DNA of 64,000 nt from Arsenophonus sp052174115. Its GTDB lineage: Bacteria; Pseudomonadota; Gammaproteobacteria; Enterobacterales; Enterobacteriaceae. The first letter of the stretch is position 1, and each line of letters begins with the position of its first letter. The translations under genes and the position numbers were made by a program. Shown here piece after piece: positions 49,388-60,503 of the stretch. The stretch lies in the NCBI GenBank assembly GCA_052174115.1, contig JBQMRX010000001.1, positions 1,165,182 to 1,229,181 on the forward strand, in the 5' to 3' direction. The notes below the pieces were generated by a model. It made no database searches and was not told the DNA's origin. It worked only from the letters and a program-made list of their open reading frames with translations.

Positions 49388-50257
49388 TTAATTAGTATTT
49401 TGAATATCATGATATACTTCACAAGCTTGCAAAGTATTTTGCATTAATGTAGCTACTGTCATTGGACCAATACCACCAGGTACAGGAGTTATCCAACTTG
49501 CACGTTGCCGTGCTTCTTGATAACAAACATCACCTGTAATTTTTCCATTTTCTAATCGATTAATTCCAACATCTATAACAATAGCACCTGGTTTTATCCA
49601 TTTGCCTGGAATAAAATTTGGTTTACCGATAGCAACAATTAGTAAATCAGCTTGTTTTATATAATAGTGTAAATTACTTGTAAATCGATGAGTAACGGTA
49701 GTTGTATAACCAGCAAGTAATAATTCTAAACTCATAGGACGACCTACGATATTTGAAGCACCAACAACAACAGCATTTAAACCAATTAAATTAATTTGAT
49801 AACGTTTAAGTAAAGTAATAATACCATATGGTGTACACGGATGTAGTCTCGGTGCACGCTGACATAAACGCCCTATGTTATAAGGATGAAACCCATCAAC
49901 ATCTTTATTTGGATGTATGCATTCTAATATTTTAATATAATTAATAATCTTAGGTAAAGGTAATTGAACAAGGATTCCATCAATTGTCTTATCTTTATTA
50001 AGTTCATTAATTAATTCTAAAATTTTAGATTCAGTAGTATTTTCTGATAAATTATATGATCTAGAAACAAAACCAATAGTTTCACATACGCGACATTTAT
50101 TGTTTACATAGATCTGTGAAGCAGGATCTTTACCAATTAAAATTACTGCAAGTCCTGGAGCTCGTTTTCCAAGTGAAAGTCTTAATTTGATTTTTTCGGC
50201 AACTTCTTGTTGAATTATTTTAGAAATCATTTTTCCATCAATAATTTTTGCTAACAT
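49388..50257 (-). CDS. folD: FolD, methylene-THF dehydrogenase/cyclohydrolase
   Basis: Bifunctional enzyme interconverting 5,10-methylene-, 5,10-methenyl- and 10-formyl-THF, supplying purines and formyl-Met. 289 aa, E. coli 288. YVNNKCRVCETIGF carries catalytic Tyr and Lys; DGILVQLPLPK; PNKDVDGFHPYNIGRL; NAVVVGASNIVGRP (NADP loop); TPVPGGIGPMTVATL. Adjacent to tRNA-Arg(UCU) as in E. coli. Confidence 0.98.
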   Translation of the reverse strand: MLAKIIDGKMISKIIQQEVAEKIKLRLSLGKRAPGLAVILIGKDPASQIYVNNKCRVCETIGFVSRSYNLSENTTESKILELINELNKDKTIDGILVQLPLPKIINYIKILECIHPNKDVDGFHPYNIGRLCQRAPRLHPCTPYGIITLLKRYQINLIGLNAVVVGASNIVGRPMSLELLLAGYTTTVTHRFTSNLHYYIKQADLLIVAIGKPNFIPGKWIKPGAIVIDVGINRLENGKITGDVCYQEARQRASWITPVPGGIGPMTVATLMQNTLQACEVYHDIQNTN

Positions 50258-50401
50258 TTATTTCATCAATCCATATAAATATTACGATAATTCTATTTTG
50301 TTAAAATAAAATGATAATATCAATTTTATCATTAATTAAAATGGTTAAATAGATAATTTTCAATGAAAATACATTGACTAAATATTAAGTAACCATATAA
50401 T

Positions 50402-50442
50402 TTAGAAATATTATTTATTGATAAAATAAATAATATTTCTAA
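50402..50442. repeat. 18-bp-stem hairpin abutting the tRNA-Arg 5' end
   Basis: Perfect 18-bp stem (50402-50419 with 50425-50442) and loop GATAA; its last base directly precedes the first tRNA base (50443). One G-C pair. Could direct 5' processing or represent the tRNA promoter region folded by chance; the length argues against chance. Confidence 0.85.
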
Positions 50443-50516
50443 GCGCCCTTAACTCAGATGGATAGAGTAACGGCCTTCTAAGCCGTAAGTCACAGGTTCA
50501 AATCCTGTAGGGCGTA
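50443..50516 (+). tRNA. argU: tRNA-Arg (anticodon UCU)
   Basis: Complete cloverleaf of 74 nt: acceptor GCGCCCT/AGGGCGT with a G.U first pair and discriminator A; D arm ACTC/GAGT; anticodon stem ACGGC/GCCGT with loop CTTCTAA, anticodon TCT; T arm ACAGG/CCTGT with loop TTCAAAT. The next three bases are TCA, so the CCA end is not encoded and needs a CCA-adding enzyme. Decodes AGA, a very common Arg codon in an AT-rich genome. Lies beside folD as argU does in E. coli. Confidence 0.97.
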
Positions 50517-51134
50517 TCAATAAAATTAAAATTTATAAAAAATATTATAAGATTAAGTTAAAAATTAAAACAAAAATAATAAGTTAAATTAGTTATTCTA
50601 TAATTTAATCAATCTTATTATAATTTTATTTTATCTAATTAAAAAATTTTCTTTATATTAACTTTGTTTTTTAAAATTTAATTATTATTACTTTTCAGGT
50701 ATTATTTTGTTTTATTAAAATTTTTTTATTTCTTTATATTCCATAAATTTTATAATATAATATATCATCTTTATTTTATAGTCATAAATTTTATGATATT
50801 AATTATATTAATAACTATGTTTTTATTTTTATATAAATATAAAATATTATATTTATATATATGATTATTTTATAGTTTTAATAAACTATTAAATATAATT
50901 TTTATTAAAAAATGATTAAAATATTTTATTACTTAAACCTTAAACCTATCTTTATTGTTATTTTAAATAAAATATCCATCGTATTATTTTTAAAATTAAT
51001 TCTATTTTATTTAAAAATATAACGTGTATATAATTATTTTTGATAAAATTAAATTACTACCTCATATACTATAATAATAAGATAATCTAAGAATATTAAA
51101 TTATTAGAATTAATTTTAAATTAATATAATAAAA

Positions 51135-51168
51135 AAGTTAAATATATCAATAACAATATATTTAACTT
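51135..51168. repeat. Hairpin, 13-bp arms, 8-base loop
   Basis: Arms 51135-51147 and 51156-51168, loop CAATAACA, one G-C pair. No adjacent gene. Confidence 0.7.
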
Positions 51169-52443
51169 AAAATTTTAATACTTTAATTTTATTGGTAATT
51201 TTAACTCATAAATATCCTACATAATATAATATGCGATATTTAAAATCAAAAAAATATAATAAATAACTATTTGTTTTTATTTTTGTTAATTAAAAATTAT
51301 AATTAAAATATAATTATAACTTAGATTTATTAATAAAAAAATCATATATTTATTTTATTATGTGAAAAAAAATTTTTTATTTTTATAGGTAATTACAGTA
51401 TTAAAGATTGTTATTAATTTATATATTTTTTAAAAGAAAATTTAAATTATTACATATTAATTATCTTATATTATATCGAATCAATTACTAATTCTTATTG
51501 ATTATTAAGATATTTAAAATATAAAAAATATACTAATATTATTAAATAATAATATTTATTATAGTTTATTATTAGTATATAAAATTCTAATAATATAGTT
51601 ATATTGATTATTTTTCTTGCTAATATTAATAAATTAATCATAATTGTACTGATATAACAAGTAATTATAATAAAAATAAGATCTATCAGAATAATAATTT
51701 ATAATTATAAATCTAATAAAAATTAGATTACAGAATAGCAGAAAGATTATCTATAATATCTCTATATATAGAATATATTTAATAATAAGTATTTAAATAT
51801 TTTTAATCACTAGACTAACAAAGATTTTTAGTAATTTATTTCTATCAAAAATAAAATTAATATTTTAAAATAATGATATATAAAAAATTTCTTTAATATA
51901 TGTATTTATAATAGCTTCAATTTTTATAAAATGATATTTTTTTAAAACAAAAAATAAAATATTTAATTAGTAGTTATTATATCTATATATAATTGTATTT
52001 AAATATAATTATTGTTAATTTTTATTCTTTATGGTAATTTTGAAATTATTATTTATACTTAATTTTTTAAGAAATTTTCTTTTATATTATTCAAAATAAG
52101 TATCAATATTAAGTATTAATTTAAAGAGAAAACAAGTGTATTTAAATATATTAATATATTTATTTAGAGTAAAACTTAAAAATCAAATATTAAATTTTAT
52201 GATATTAATATATTATTATAAAAATAAATATATTTTGTCTTTTTTTTTAGAAAAAAATTGTTTTATTAACAAAAGTAAATATTAATAAATATAATTATAT
52301 TATTTAAATAATAAATATATTATTATTTTATTTTAATTATTAATAATTTATATATTTTAATATATTTTTACCATATAATCTTTATAAAACTAATAAAAAA
52401 TTTTAAGAATTTAAATATTTTTATTTAACAAAAATTACTTATT

Positions 52444-52476
52444 ATATTTACATCTAATTATACTAGATGTAAATAT
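52444..52476 (+). terminator. Orphan terminator-like hairpin
   Basis: 13-bp stem ATATTTACATCTA/TAGATGTAAATAT (52444-52456 with 52464-52476), 7-base loop, two G-C pairs, followed by TTTTAATA. No gene upstream for 1.9 kb except the tRNA. Confidence 0.45.
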
Positions 52477-52730
52477 TTTAATATAAATAAATAAAAAATA
52501 TAATTGTTATAAATAACACAAAAATTGTATTAGTTCTTATATTTTATTTTACTATTTTATATATAAGAAAAATATAAAATATCTATTATTCTTTTAGAAT
52601 ATTATTTTTATTTATTTTTTAATAGATTATTATAACACTTTCAGTATATATAAAAAATATAAAATTTAATTAAAATATTCAATTTTTCAATTTTTAAAAA
52701 TTTATATAAAATTATTTTAATAATAAATAT

Positions 52731-52756
52731 AATGTTATCATATTTATGATAACATT
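52731..52756. repeat. 26-bp palindrome, 12-bp arms
   Basis: Arms AATGTTATCATA/TATGATAACATT with a TT centre; two G-C pairs per arm pair. Shape would also suit an operator. Confidence 0.7.
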
Positions 52757-53256
52757 TAATTATGCAATTTATTTTTATATTATTTATCATAACATTATTA
52801 ATTATATATCTATTGATAGTTTTTATACTTGAAGAAGTTTAGTTATATATATAAATATATAATGAAATAAAATAAATAAATTTAAATATAATATTATATT
52901 TAAATAAATCGCTTATTTTTATTTAAATAAATATTAATAATACTCTTTATTTTTATCTAAATCTATGTATTTTTATTATTTAAATTTTTAAATTTCATTT
53001 ATATAACTTAATGTTTAAGAATTATTAATTAGTATTTTAATAAATAAAAGGTAGGTTTTTTATCTTTAAAATTAACAATTATATTGTTTTTATATAAAAT
53101 AATATAATTTATTTAAAATTCATTATGTTAAACTAATGTTTTAATAGTATTTATTAATTTATTAATTATCATAAATAAATACATATATTAAAATTGATAT
53201 ATTTAATGTACAATTAATAATTTAAATTCATTTATATAAAACTCATATAGTAAGTG

Positions 53257-53300
53257 ATGATAAATTACATTATAATTAAAATTATAATGTAATTTATCAT
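53257..53300. repeat. 44-bp palindrome upstream of the ABC exporter
   Basis: 21-bp arms (53257-53277 with 53280-53300) and an AA centre; two G-C pairs. Ends 130 bp before the GTG of the exporter gene, so a regulatory or upstream-terminator role is possible. Confidence 0.85.
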
Positions 53301-53430
53301 ATTATATTTATACAAAATAATATACGTCTATTTTAACTTATGACGATAATTCTTAGAATTTTTCGATATAGTTATTCTGATTATGGTAACGTTATATCTC
53401 TTAAGTTGTGCGTTTTTTTTTGGAGATAAT

Positions 53431-55272
53431 GTGTTTACTTTGTTTGAAAAATTAGTTAACCCATACCCTGATGATACAGAGAAATCACCGCCAAAAGATT
53501 TTTTTTCATTTATTTTATTTTGTACTTATGGGGTACGAAGATATATTTTTGCTATGACGTTATTAAGTGCATTAATTGCTACATTTGAAGCATTACTTTT
53601 TGCAATTATGGGACATATTATTGATTGGCTAAGTAATATACAACCTAATTTACTTTGGCAGCAAGAGCGCATAAGTTTATTAAAATTAGCACTAATATTA
53701 ATGAGTAGTACTTTATTGATTGCCTTGCAAACAATGCTTAAACATCAAACTTTATCAGGTAATTTTCCTATGATATTACGATGGAAATTTCATCATCTAA
53801 TGCTTAAGCAAAGTATGAGATTTTATCAAGAAGAATTTGCTGGACGAGCATCTGCAAAAGTAATGCAAACTTCATTAGCAGTACGTGATATTTCAATGAT
53901 TATTGGAGATATAATTGTATTTTTAACTATTTATTTTGTAACAATGACTACAATTATTGGAAGTTTCGATCCTTTTATGTTATTACCCTTTTTTATATGG
54001 CTTGGGTTTTATATTATTGCGATGTATTACTTTGTTCCTCATTTGTCTAATTTAGCTCGCAATCAAGCTAATGCTCGTTCTTTAATGACAGGACGCGTGA
54101 CCGATGCTTATACAAATATTGTAACTGTTAAATTATTTTCACATGCTGGCCTTGAAGCTGCTTATGCAAAATCAGCAATGAAAGAATTTTTAGTAACAGT
54201 AAATATACAGATGCGGGCAATTAGTAGTTTTGAAATAGTTAATCACTTACTTAATATGATTTTAATTATAGGTTCTACTGGTGAAGCAGTATGGTTATGG
54301 GTTAATGGGAATGTTGGTATTGGAGCTGTTGCTGCCGCTACTGCAATGGCTTTACGTTTAAATAGTTTTTCGCATTGGATAATGTGGGAAATAGCAGCTT
54401 TATTTGAACATGTAGGAACTGTACAAGATGGTATTAACACATTATCACATCCAAACGATGTTAATGATTTACCTAATGCTAAACCACTACAAGTAAAAAA
54501 AGGTGAATTACGTTTTGAACATATTAATTTTGCTTACAGTAATACAAAATCTAATTTAAATACAGTAATTAATGATCTTACTTTACATATTCTTCCTGGA
54601 AAAAAAGTAGGATTAGTAGGACGATCTGGAGCTGGAAAATCAACAATAGTTAATTTACTTCTTCGATTTTATGATGTTAATAATGGTCAAATTTTAATTG
54701 ATGGTCAAGATATTGCAAAAGTTACTCAAGAGAGTTTACGTTCGCAAATCGGTATGGTAACTCAAGATACTTCATTACTGCATCGATCAGTTCGTGATAA
54801 TATTTTATACGGACGACCTAAGGCAAATGATATTGAAATGATAGCTGCTGCTCGCCAGGCAGGTGCTCATGATTTCATTGTTACGCTTACTGATGCTAAT
54901 GGCCGTACTGGGTATGATGCGCATGTAGGTGAACGAGGTGTTAAGCTTTCAGGGGGACAACGTCAGCGTATTGCAATTTCACGTGTTATACTTAAAGATG
55001 CTCCAATCTTATTACTTGATGAAGCAACGAGCGCTCTTGATTCTGAAATAGAAATAGCTATTCAAAAAAATTTATATCGACTTATGAAAGGAAAAACTGT
55101 TGTAGCAATCGCACATCGTTTGTCAACAATTGCAGCAATGGATTATCTTTTAGTCATTGAAGGAGGGCGTATTATTGAGCAAGGAACTCATCATGAGTTA
55201 ATCGCTAACAATGGTCTTTATGCACGTTTATGGCTACATCAAAGTACTGGTTTTATTGGTGAGGAATTTTAA
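53431..55272 (+). CDS. ABC exporter, fused membrane and ATPase domains
   Basis: Homodimeric (type IV, MsbA-like) exporter half-transporter. GTG at 53431 (MFTLFEKLVNPYPDD) with GGAG six bases upstream is the likely start (613 aa); an upstream ATG at 53383 would add 16 hydrophobic residues that homologues lack. About six membrane helices lie in residues 30-320. The ATPase domain has Walker A GRSGAGKST, Q-loop VTQDTSLL, signature LSGGQRQR, Walker B ILLLDEATSALD and H-loop IAHRLST. Resembles a conserved but uncharacterised enterobacterial exporter group rather than MsbA itself. Substrate unknown. Stands alone. Confidence 0.92.
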   Translation: MFTLFEKLVNPYPDDTEKSPPKDFFSFILFCTYGVRRYIFAMTLLSALIATFEALLFAIMGHIIDWLSNIQPNLLWQQERISLLKLALILMSSTLLIALQTMLKHQTLSGNFPMILRWKFHHLMLKQSMRFYQEEFAGRASAKVMQTSLAVRDISMIIGDIIVFLTIYFVTMTTIIGSFDPFMLLPFFIWLGFYIIAMYYFVPHLSNLARNQANARSLMTGRVTDAYTNIVTVKLFSHAGLEAAYAKSAMKEFLVTVNIQMRAISSFEIVNHLLNMILIIGSTGEAVWLWVNGNVGIGAVAAATAMALRLNSFSHWIMWEIAALFEHVGTVQDGINTLSHPNDVNDLPNAKPLQVKKGELRFEHINFAYSNTKSNLNTVINDLTLHILPGKKVGLVGRSGAGKSTIVNLLLRFYDVNNGQILIDGQDIAKVTQESLRSQIGMVTQDTSLLHRSVRDNILYGRPKANDIEMIAAARQAGAHDFIVTLTDANGRTGYDAHVGERGVKLSGGQRQRIAISRVILKDAPILLLDEATSALDSEIEIAIQKNLYRLMKGKTVVAIAHRLSTIAAMDYLLVIEGGRIIEQGTHHELIANNGLYARLWLHQSTGFIGEEF

Positions 55273-56923
55273 TTTTAAATACAGATTTATTATTTATGTA
55301 AATTCTTACTTATTTATAAACTAAAAGATAAATATTTTTTTGAAATTATAATCCTAAATACAATATATTTTAATATATATTACTAAATTCTCAATATATT
55401 AATATAATTTATTTTTAAAAAAAATTCTATATTAATATCACTATAACAATAAATTTTAGAATTAATTTTATATGAATTATATGTAAATAGTTGTTTTGAT
55501 TGAAATTATTTCATATAAAAATTTAAAATTTTATTATTAATAATCTATTAATATATGTAATATATATAACTTTATTAAAGTGATGGTTATTTAGATAAAA
55601 AATTTAAAATAATTAAATTAATGTTAATTTTTGGTAGATATCTATTATTTTACAATAAGTTTATTAATCTTTATTATGAATATAATTTATTTAATATTTA
55701 ATTAAATTTACTAAAAAGTTTTTAAGTTAAAATAAAATATTCATATTTATATTTTTAGTATTAATAATTGATTATATTTTTTACTTTTATTAATAAAAGT
55801 AAAAATAATTTATAAGAATGTATTATTATATATAGATTTTATCTATATATAATAAAATAGTTTATTATTTTGTATAGAGAATTTATTATTAATAATATTA
55901 ATTTCTCAAATTATAATTGATAATAATATTTAAATATCTTCTATTTAATAGATAAATTAAAATTTATAGAAAATTCTATAAGATATATTAAGTAAAATAT
56001 TAAAGATATAAAATAAGTTAATTTAGGAAATATGTATCAATATATATTATTAATTATAAAATATTTTAATTATTTATGTATAAGAATTGAGTTCACATAA
56101 ATATATTATATATTTTTGCTAAAACTCAAAATACTATTAATAATACTTTATTTTTATATAAAAATATTATTAATTTTAAAGATAAAAAATTTATTTTTTG
56201 TTTATTATAATACCAATTAATAATCTTTAAATGTTAAGTTATATAAATGAAATTTAAATGTTTAAATAATAAAATAGACAGATTTAGATAAAAATAAAAA
56301 GTATTAATAAAGTTTATTTAATCAAAAAATAATAAAATAGAATATTTTATAAAATAATATAAACATTACTAAATAATCTAAGAGATAAAATAAAATATAA
56401 TAAATTAACTTATTATATTATTAAAAATATAATATTCGATTATTTTAATATTAATTAAAATTTTAAACATAATATTTAACTATTAATTTTAAGTATATTT
56501 ATATTTTATTAAGATAATTAATAATATTAAGAAAATAAGTTATATAAAATTTATACATAACATTAAAGATAACTAAATATTAGTGGATATTCATATTTAA
56601 TATCTATATTAATTACTATTAATAACTAATTTTTTTATTTAGTTTTTTTAAATTGATCTATTTTTTAAAAAAATCTAAAGTAATGTTTCTATTACTTATA
56701 ATATTATTATAAATAATAGAAAACAGTTATTAATAAATTAATAATTTATATTATAATTTTTTATTAATTTTAATTGATATTTTAAAATTATTTATTGGTA
56801 TAAAATTTAAATTAAAAATTAACCTTGTTAATTATATAATTTTTATATATAATACATAATATGTAACTAAATATTTTATATTTAATTTTATTAAACATCT
56901 ATCAAATAAAATGGAATAATTAA
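55273..56923. other. 1.65-kb gene-free desert between the exporter and ahpC
   Basis: No ORF, RNA gene or strong inverted repeat noticed; almost pure A/T. Confidence 0.5.
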
Positions 56924-57511
56924 ATGTCATTAATTAATACGCAAATTAAACCTTTTCAAAATACTGCTTTTAAAGATGGAAAATTTATTGATATATCTGA
57001 AAAAGATATTAAAACAAAATGGAGTATTTTTTTCTTTTATCCAGCTGATTTTACTTTTGTTTGTCCAACAGAATTAGGTGATTTAGTTGATCATTATGAA
57101 GAATTACAAAAATTAAATATTGAAATTTATTCTATTTCAACAGATACTCATTTTAGTCATAAAGAATGGTATAACCATTCAGATACTATTAGTAAAATTA
57201 AATATACTATGATTGGTGATCCAAGTTGGACATTAACTCGTAATTTTGATGTGATGCGTAAATATACAGAAAATAATGAAGAAAAAGAATTAGGTTTAGC
57301 AGATCGAGCTACATTTATTATTGATCCAAAAGGTATTATTCAATCAATTGAAATTATAGCAGAAGGTATTGGGCGTAATGTTTCTGATCTTTTACGAAAA
57401 ATCAAAGCTATACAATATGTTGCAGATCATCCAAAAGAAGTTTGCCCAGCAAAATGGAAAGAAGGAGAATCAACATTGTTACCTTCAATTGATTTAGTAG
57501 GAAAAATTTAA
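56924..57511 (+). CDS. ahpC: AhpC, alkyl hydroperoxide reductase peroxiredoxin
   Basis: Typical 2-Cys peroxiredoxin reducing H2O2 and organic peroxides. 195 aa, E. coli 187. Peroxidatic Cys47 in DFTFVCPTELGD; resolving Cys in EVCPAKWKEGE. An eight-residue Asn/Glu/Lys-rich insertion (KYTENNEE region, about residues 121-128) sits where E. coli reads MREDEG. The partner reductase gene ahpF, normally next, is not in the 1.7 kb downstream, so the electron donor must be elsewhere or different. Confidence 0.96.
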   Translation: MSLINTQIKPFQNTAFKDGKFIDISEKDIKTKWSIFFFYPADFTFVCPTELGDLVDHYEELQKLNIEIYSISTDTHFSHKEWYNHSDTISKIKYTMIGDPSWTLTRNFDVMRKYTENNEEKELGLADRATFIIDPKGIIQSIEIIAEGIGRNVSDLLRKIKAIQYVADHPKEVCPAKWKEGESTLLPSIDLVGKI

Positions 57512-59183
57512 TAAAAATTATGTTACTAATTTTAGTATATTTAAATGTTTTAATAATTAATTTTTTGTTTTTAAATAATAAAAATTAATATTTTAAATAT
57601 TAATAGAAAAATTTTTACTAGTTATAATAATAATTTATAAATTAAAGTAGATAAATAAATAAAATATTTTATTTATTTTAATTGATAAATTATATTAATA
57701 ATAGTTTTGTTTTTTATTATTTTATTAAATTAATACTTAGTTATTTATAGAAAACTAATATAACTTATGAACTAATATATAATTTTTTAATTTTACTATT
57801 AAATGTTTATTTAATAGTAAAGAATAGAATATCATTTAATAAAAATATTAATTCATTAATTTTAGTAATGATAATTAAGTTTATTTAAATTTTTAATATT
57901 TATAATCAATATTTTATGATTTCTATAAGAATTTTTTAATAAAAATTAATATTTATCATGATTAATTAAGTAATTTAATTTAAAAAAATATGTTATTTAA
58001 TATATCTATAGTAATAACTTAGACAAAATTAATAAATATAAAAAATATTTTAATTATATTATATTATTATTTTAATTTATATTAATTTATTAACTTATAT
58101 TTATATATAAATAATTTATATATAAATATAATATTTTAATAGAAACATATTAAGATTATAATATTTTTATTTATTATATATTTTTTATAAATTAGAGGTT
58201 TATTAAATAATTATTCAAGAATTTATTAATTTATAGATATAATTATTTATTTAAATATTTTATTATGCTATTTTAAAATGAAATTAATTTATTTAAAATA
58301 GAGTTTTATTTTAATTAATTTAATAATAATTAATATAAAATATGATATACTTTATTAATATGTAATTTTATAAATTTATTATTAATGATAGTTATTATAG
58401 TATATTATTAATATTAAAAAAAATCATTTAAATATAGAAAAATGAAATTATTGTAATTTGAATTATATTTCATAAAAACTTATATATAGTTTAATAATTA
58501 TTAGTAATTATTTAATTAAAAAATAAAAAATATTTTTTATTTTTATTTTTTTTGTAATATTAATTTAAATATCAGTAATAATATATTTTTAATTTTTATA
58601 TTTATATTTTTAAAAAGAATAAAATAAATATTAAAAATGATAATTTTTATAATATTAATATTTTAATAAAAAAATTAAATTTTATTGTTTAAAAATAAAG
58701 AAAATAAAAAAATAAATTCCTAATATAAATTTATTTTTAATAATAAAATTATTAATCTTCTTTTAAAACATAAATATTAAATTTTTATTAAATAAGTTTA
58801 ATATTCTTATTTGATAATAATTGAATTTAAAAATATTTACATAATTAATATTTTATTTATTTTTTAAATTTAATTATTTTTTATATTTTTTATTTTTCTC
58901 TTTCTAAAAAAGTATTAAATTTTTAAGATTTAAAAAAACATAAAATATTTAATATTGCGAGTTAATAAAAAGTTAAAATTATCTTCATTTAAATAAAAAT
59001 CTATTAAAAATACTAAATTATTTATTTTTATCTGTATTTAATAATTACATATTATTTTTATAATCGTAAAATTTTTTAAATTTTATTTTTATTTAATTTA
59101 AGATAATTTTATTAATAATAAATAAATAATTTATTATTAATATTATAAATAAATTATTAAAAATTTATTTTAGGATATATTAT
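57512..59183. other. 1.7-kb gene-free desert; ahpF absent
   Basis: No ORF. A 13-bp-stem hairpin lies at 57792 and an 11-bp hairpin (59125-59135 with 59148-59158) just before the arcD ribosome site. Confidence 0.55.
57792..57821. repeat. Hairpin, 13-bp arms, GTTT loop
   Basis: Arms TTTACTATTAAAT/ATTTAATAGTAAA, one G-C pair, 280 bp after ahpC. No T-tract on either strand. Confidence 0.7.
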
Positions 59184-60503
59184 TTGAATAATAAAAAATT
59201 AAATTTAATTACTTTAACTGCATTAATATTAAGCTCAATGCTTGGAGCTGGTGTTTTTAGTTTACCACAAAATATGGCAGAAGTCGCTAGCCCATTAGCA
59301 CTTATGATAGGTTGGAGTATTACAGGTATTGGTATTTTATTTTTTTCAATATCTTTATTGTTATTATCTCGCATTAGACCTGATTTAGATGGAGGAATTT
59401 ATACATATGCAAAAGAAGGTTTTGGAGACTTAATTGGTTTTTGTTCAGCTTGGGGTTATTGGTTATGTTCTATTATTGCTAATGTTTCTTATTTAGTTAT
59501 TATTTTTTCAGCCCTTAGTTTTTTTAGTGATAATTCAAATAATATTATTTTTGGTAATGGGAATACTTGGCAATCTTTGATTGGTGAATCTATCTTATTA
59601 TGGATTATTCATTGGTTAATATTATTAGGTAAACAGACTGCTGTTTTAATAAACAAATTAGCAACTTTAGCTAAATTAATTCCACTTGGCTTTTTTATTA
59701 TTTTAGCTATTTTTTCATTTAAGATAGATATTTTTAAATTTGATTTTAGTGGCGCTGAAACTGGAGTATCAATTTTTGAGCAAATTAAAAATACCATGCT
59801 AATTACTCTATGGGTATTTATTGGTATTGAAGGGGCAATAGTTGTTTCAGCTCAAGTTAAAAAACGTGAAGATATTGGTTTAGCAACATTATTTGCTGTA
59901 ATTTCAGCTTTAAGTATTTATATATTAGTTACTGTGCTCTCCTTTGGTATTATTTCTAGAGCTGAACTTGCTAAAATGAAAAATCCATCGATGGCATCAC
60001 TTATGATTAATATGATTGGAAATTATGGTGAAATTATTATTGTAATTGGTTTAATTCTTTCTGTTTGTAGTGCTTATTTAAGTTGGACAATTATGGCATC
60101 TGAAATTTCTTATATAGCTTCGTTACATGGTTCATTTCCTAAGATATTTAAATATAAAAATAAAAATAATATTCCTTATGCATCTCTTTGGCTTACAAAT
60201 GGTGCAATACAATTATTATTAATATTAATTTGGTTAAGTCATAGTAATTATAATATGTTATTAACAATATCTTCAGAAATGATTTTAATTCCTTATTTTT
60301 TAATGAGTTCTTTTTTAATTAAAATTTCTTTTAAAAAAAATAATAAAATTTCACTTATTATTGGTATAATAACAAATTTATATTGTTTATGGTTACTTTA
60401 TGCTGCAGGGATAATAAATTTACTTTTATCTATTATTCTTTATATACCTAGTTTATTAATTTTTTTATATAATCAAAATATAAATAATAATAAAAAAGTA
60501 TAA
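59184..60503 (+). CDS. arcD: Arginine:ornithine antiporter (ArcD/YdgI type)
   Basis: APA-superfamily exchanger. 439 aa, starting at TTG with AGGATAT eight bases upstream. N-terminal SSMLGAGVFSLPQNMA is the substrate-backbone loop; then DLDGGIYTYAKEGFGDLIGFCSAWGYW, VWVFIGIEGAIV-type helix 6 and LSWTIMASEI. About 11-12 membrane helices. Family members are about 460-480 aa and end with one more helix; this one stops after LIFLYNQNINNNKKV, so the C-terminal segment appears lost. No arcA, arcB or arcC near it. Confidence 0.9.
   Translation: MNNKKLNLITLTALILSSMLGAGVFSLPQNMAEVASPLALMIGWSITGIGILFFSISLLLLSRIRPDLDGGIYTYAKEGFGDLIGFCSAWGYWLCSIIANVSYLVIIFSALSFFSDNSNNIIFGNGNTWQSLIGESILLWIIHWLILLGKQTAVLINKLATLAKLIPLGFFIILAIFSFKIDIFKFDFSGAETGVSIFEQIKNTMLITLWVFIGIEGAIVVSAQVKKREDIGLATLFAVISALSIYILVTVLSFGIISRAELAKMKNPSMASLMINMIGNYGEIIIVIGLILSVCSAYLSWTIMASEISYIASLHGSFPKIFKYKNKNNIPYASLWLTNGAIQLLLILIWLSHSNYNMLLTISSEMILIPYFLMSSFLIKISFKKNNKISLIIGIITNLYCLWLLYAAGIINLLLSIILYIPSLLIFLYNQNINNNKKV

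Larger units (their letters stand above)
50517..53430. other. 2.9-kb gene-free desert between tRNA-Arg and the ABC exporter
   Basis: Longest non-coding stretch in the window. No ORF recognised. It holds a cluster of strong hairpins: 51135-51168, 52444-52476, 52731-52756 and 53257-53300. A further copy of the TATCATAACATT-type half-site follows near 52785. Confidence 0.6.
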
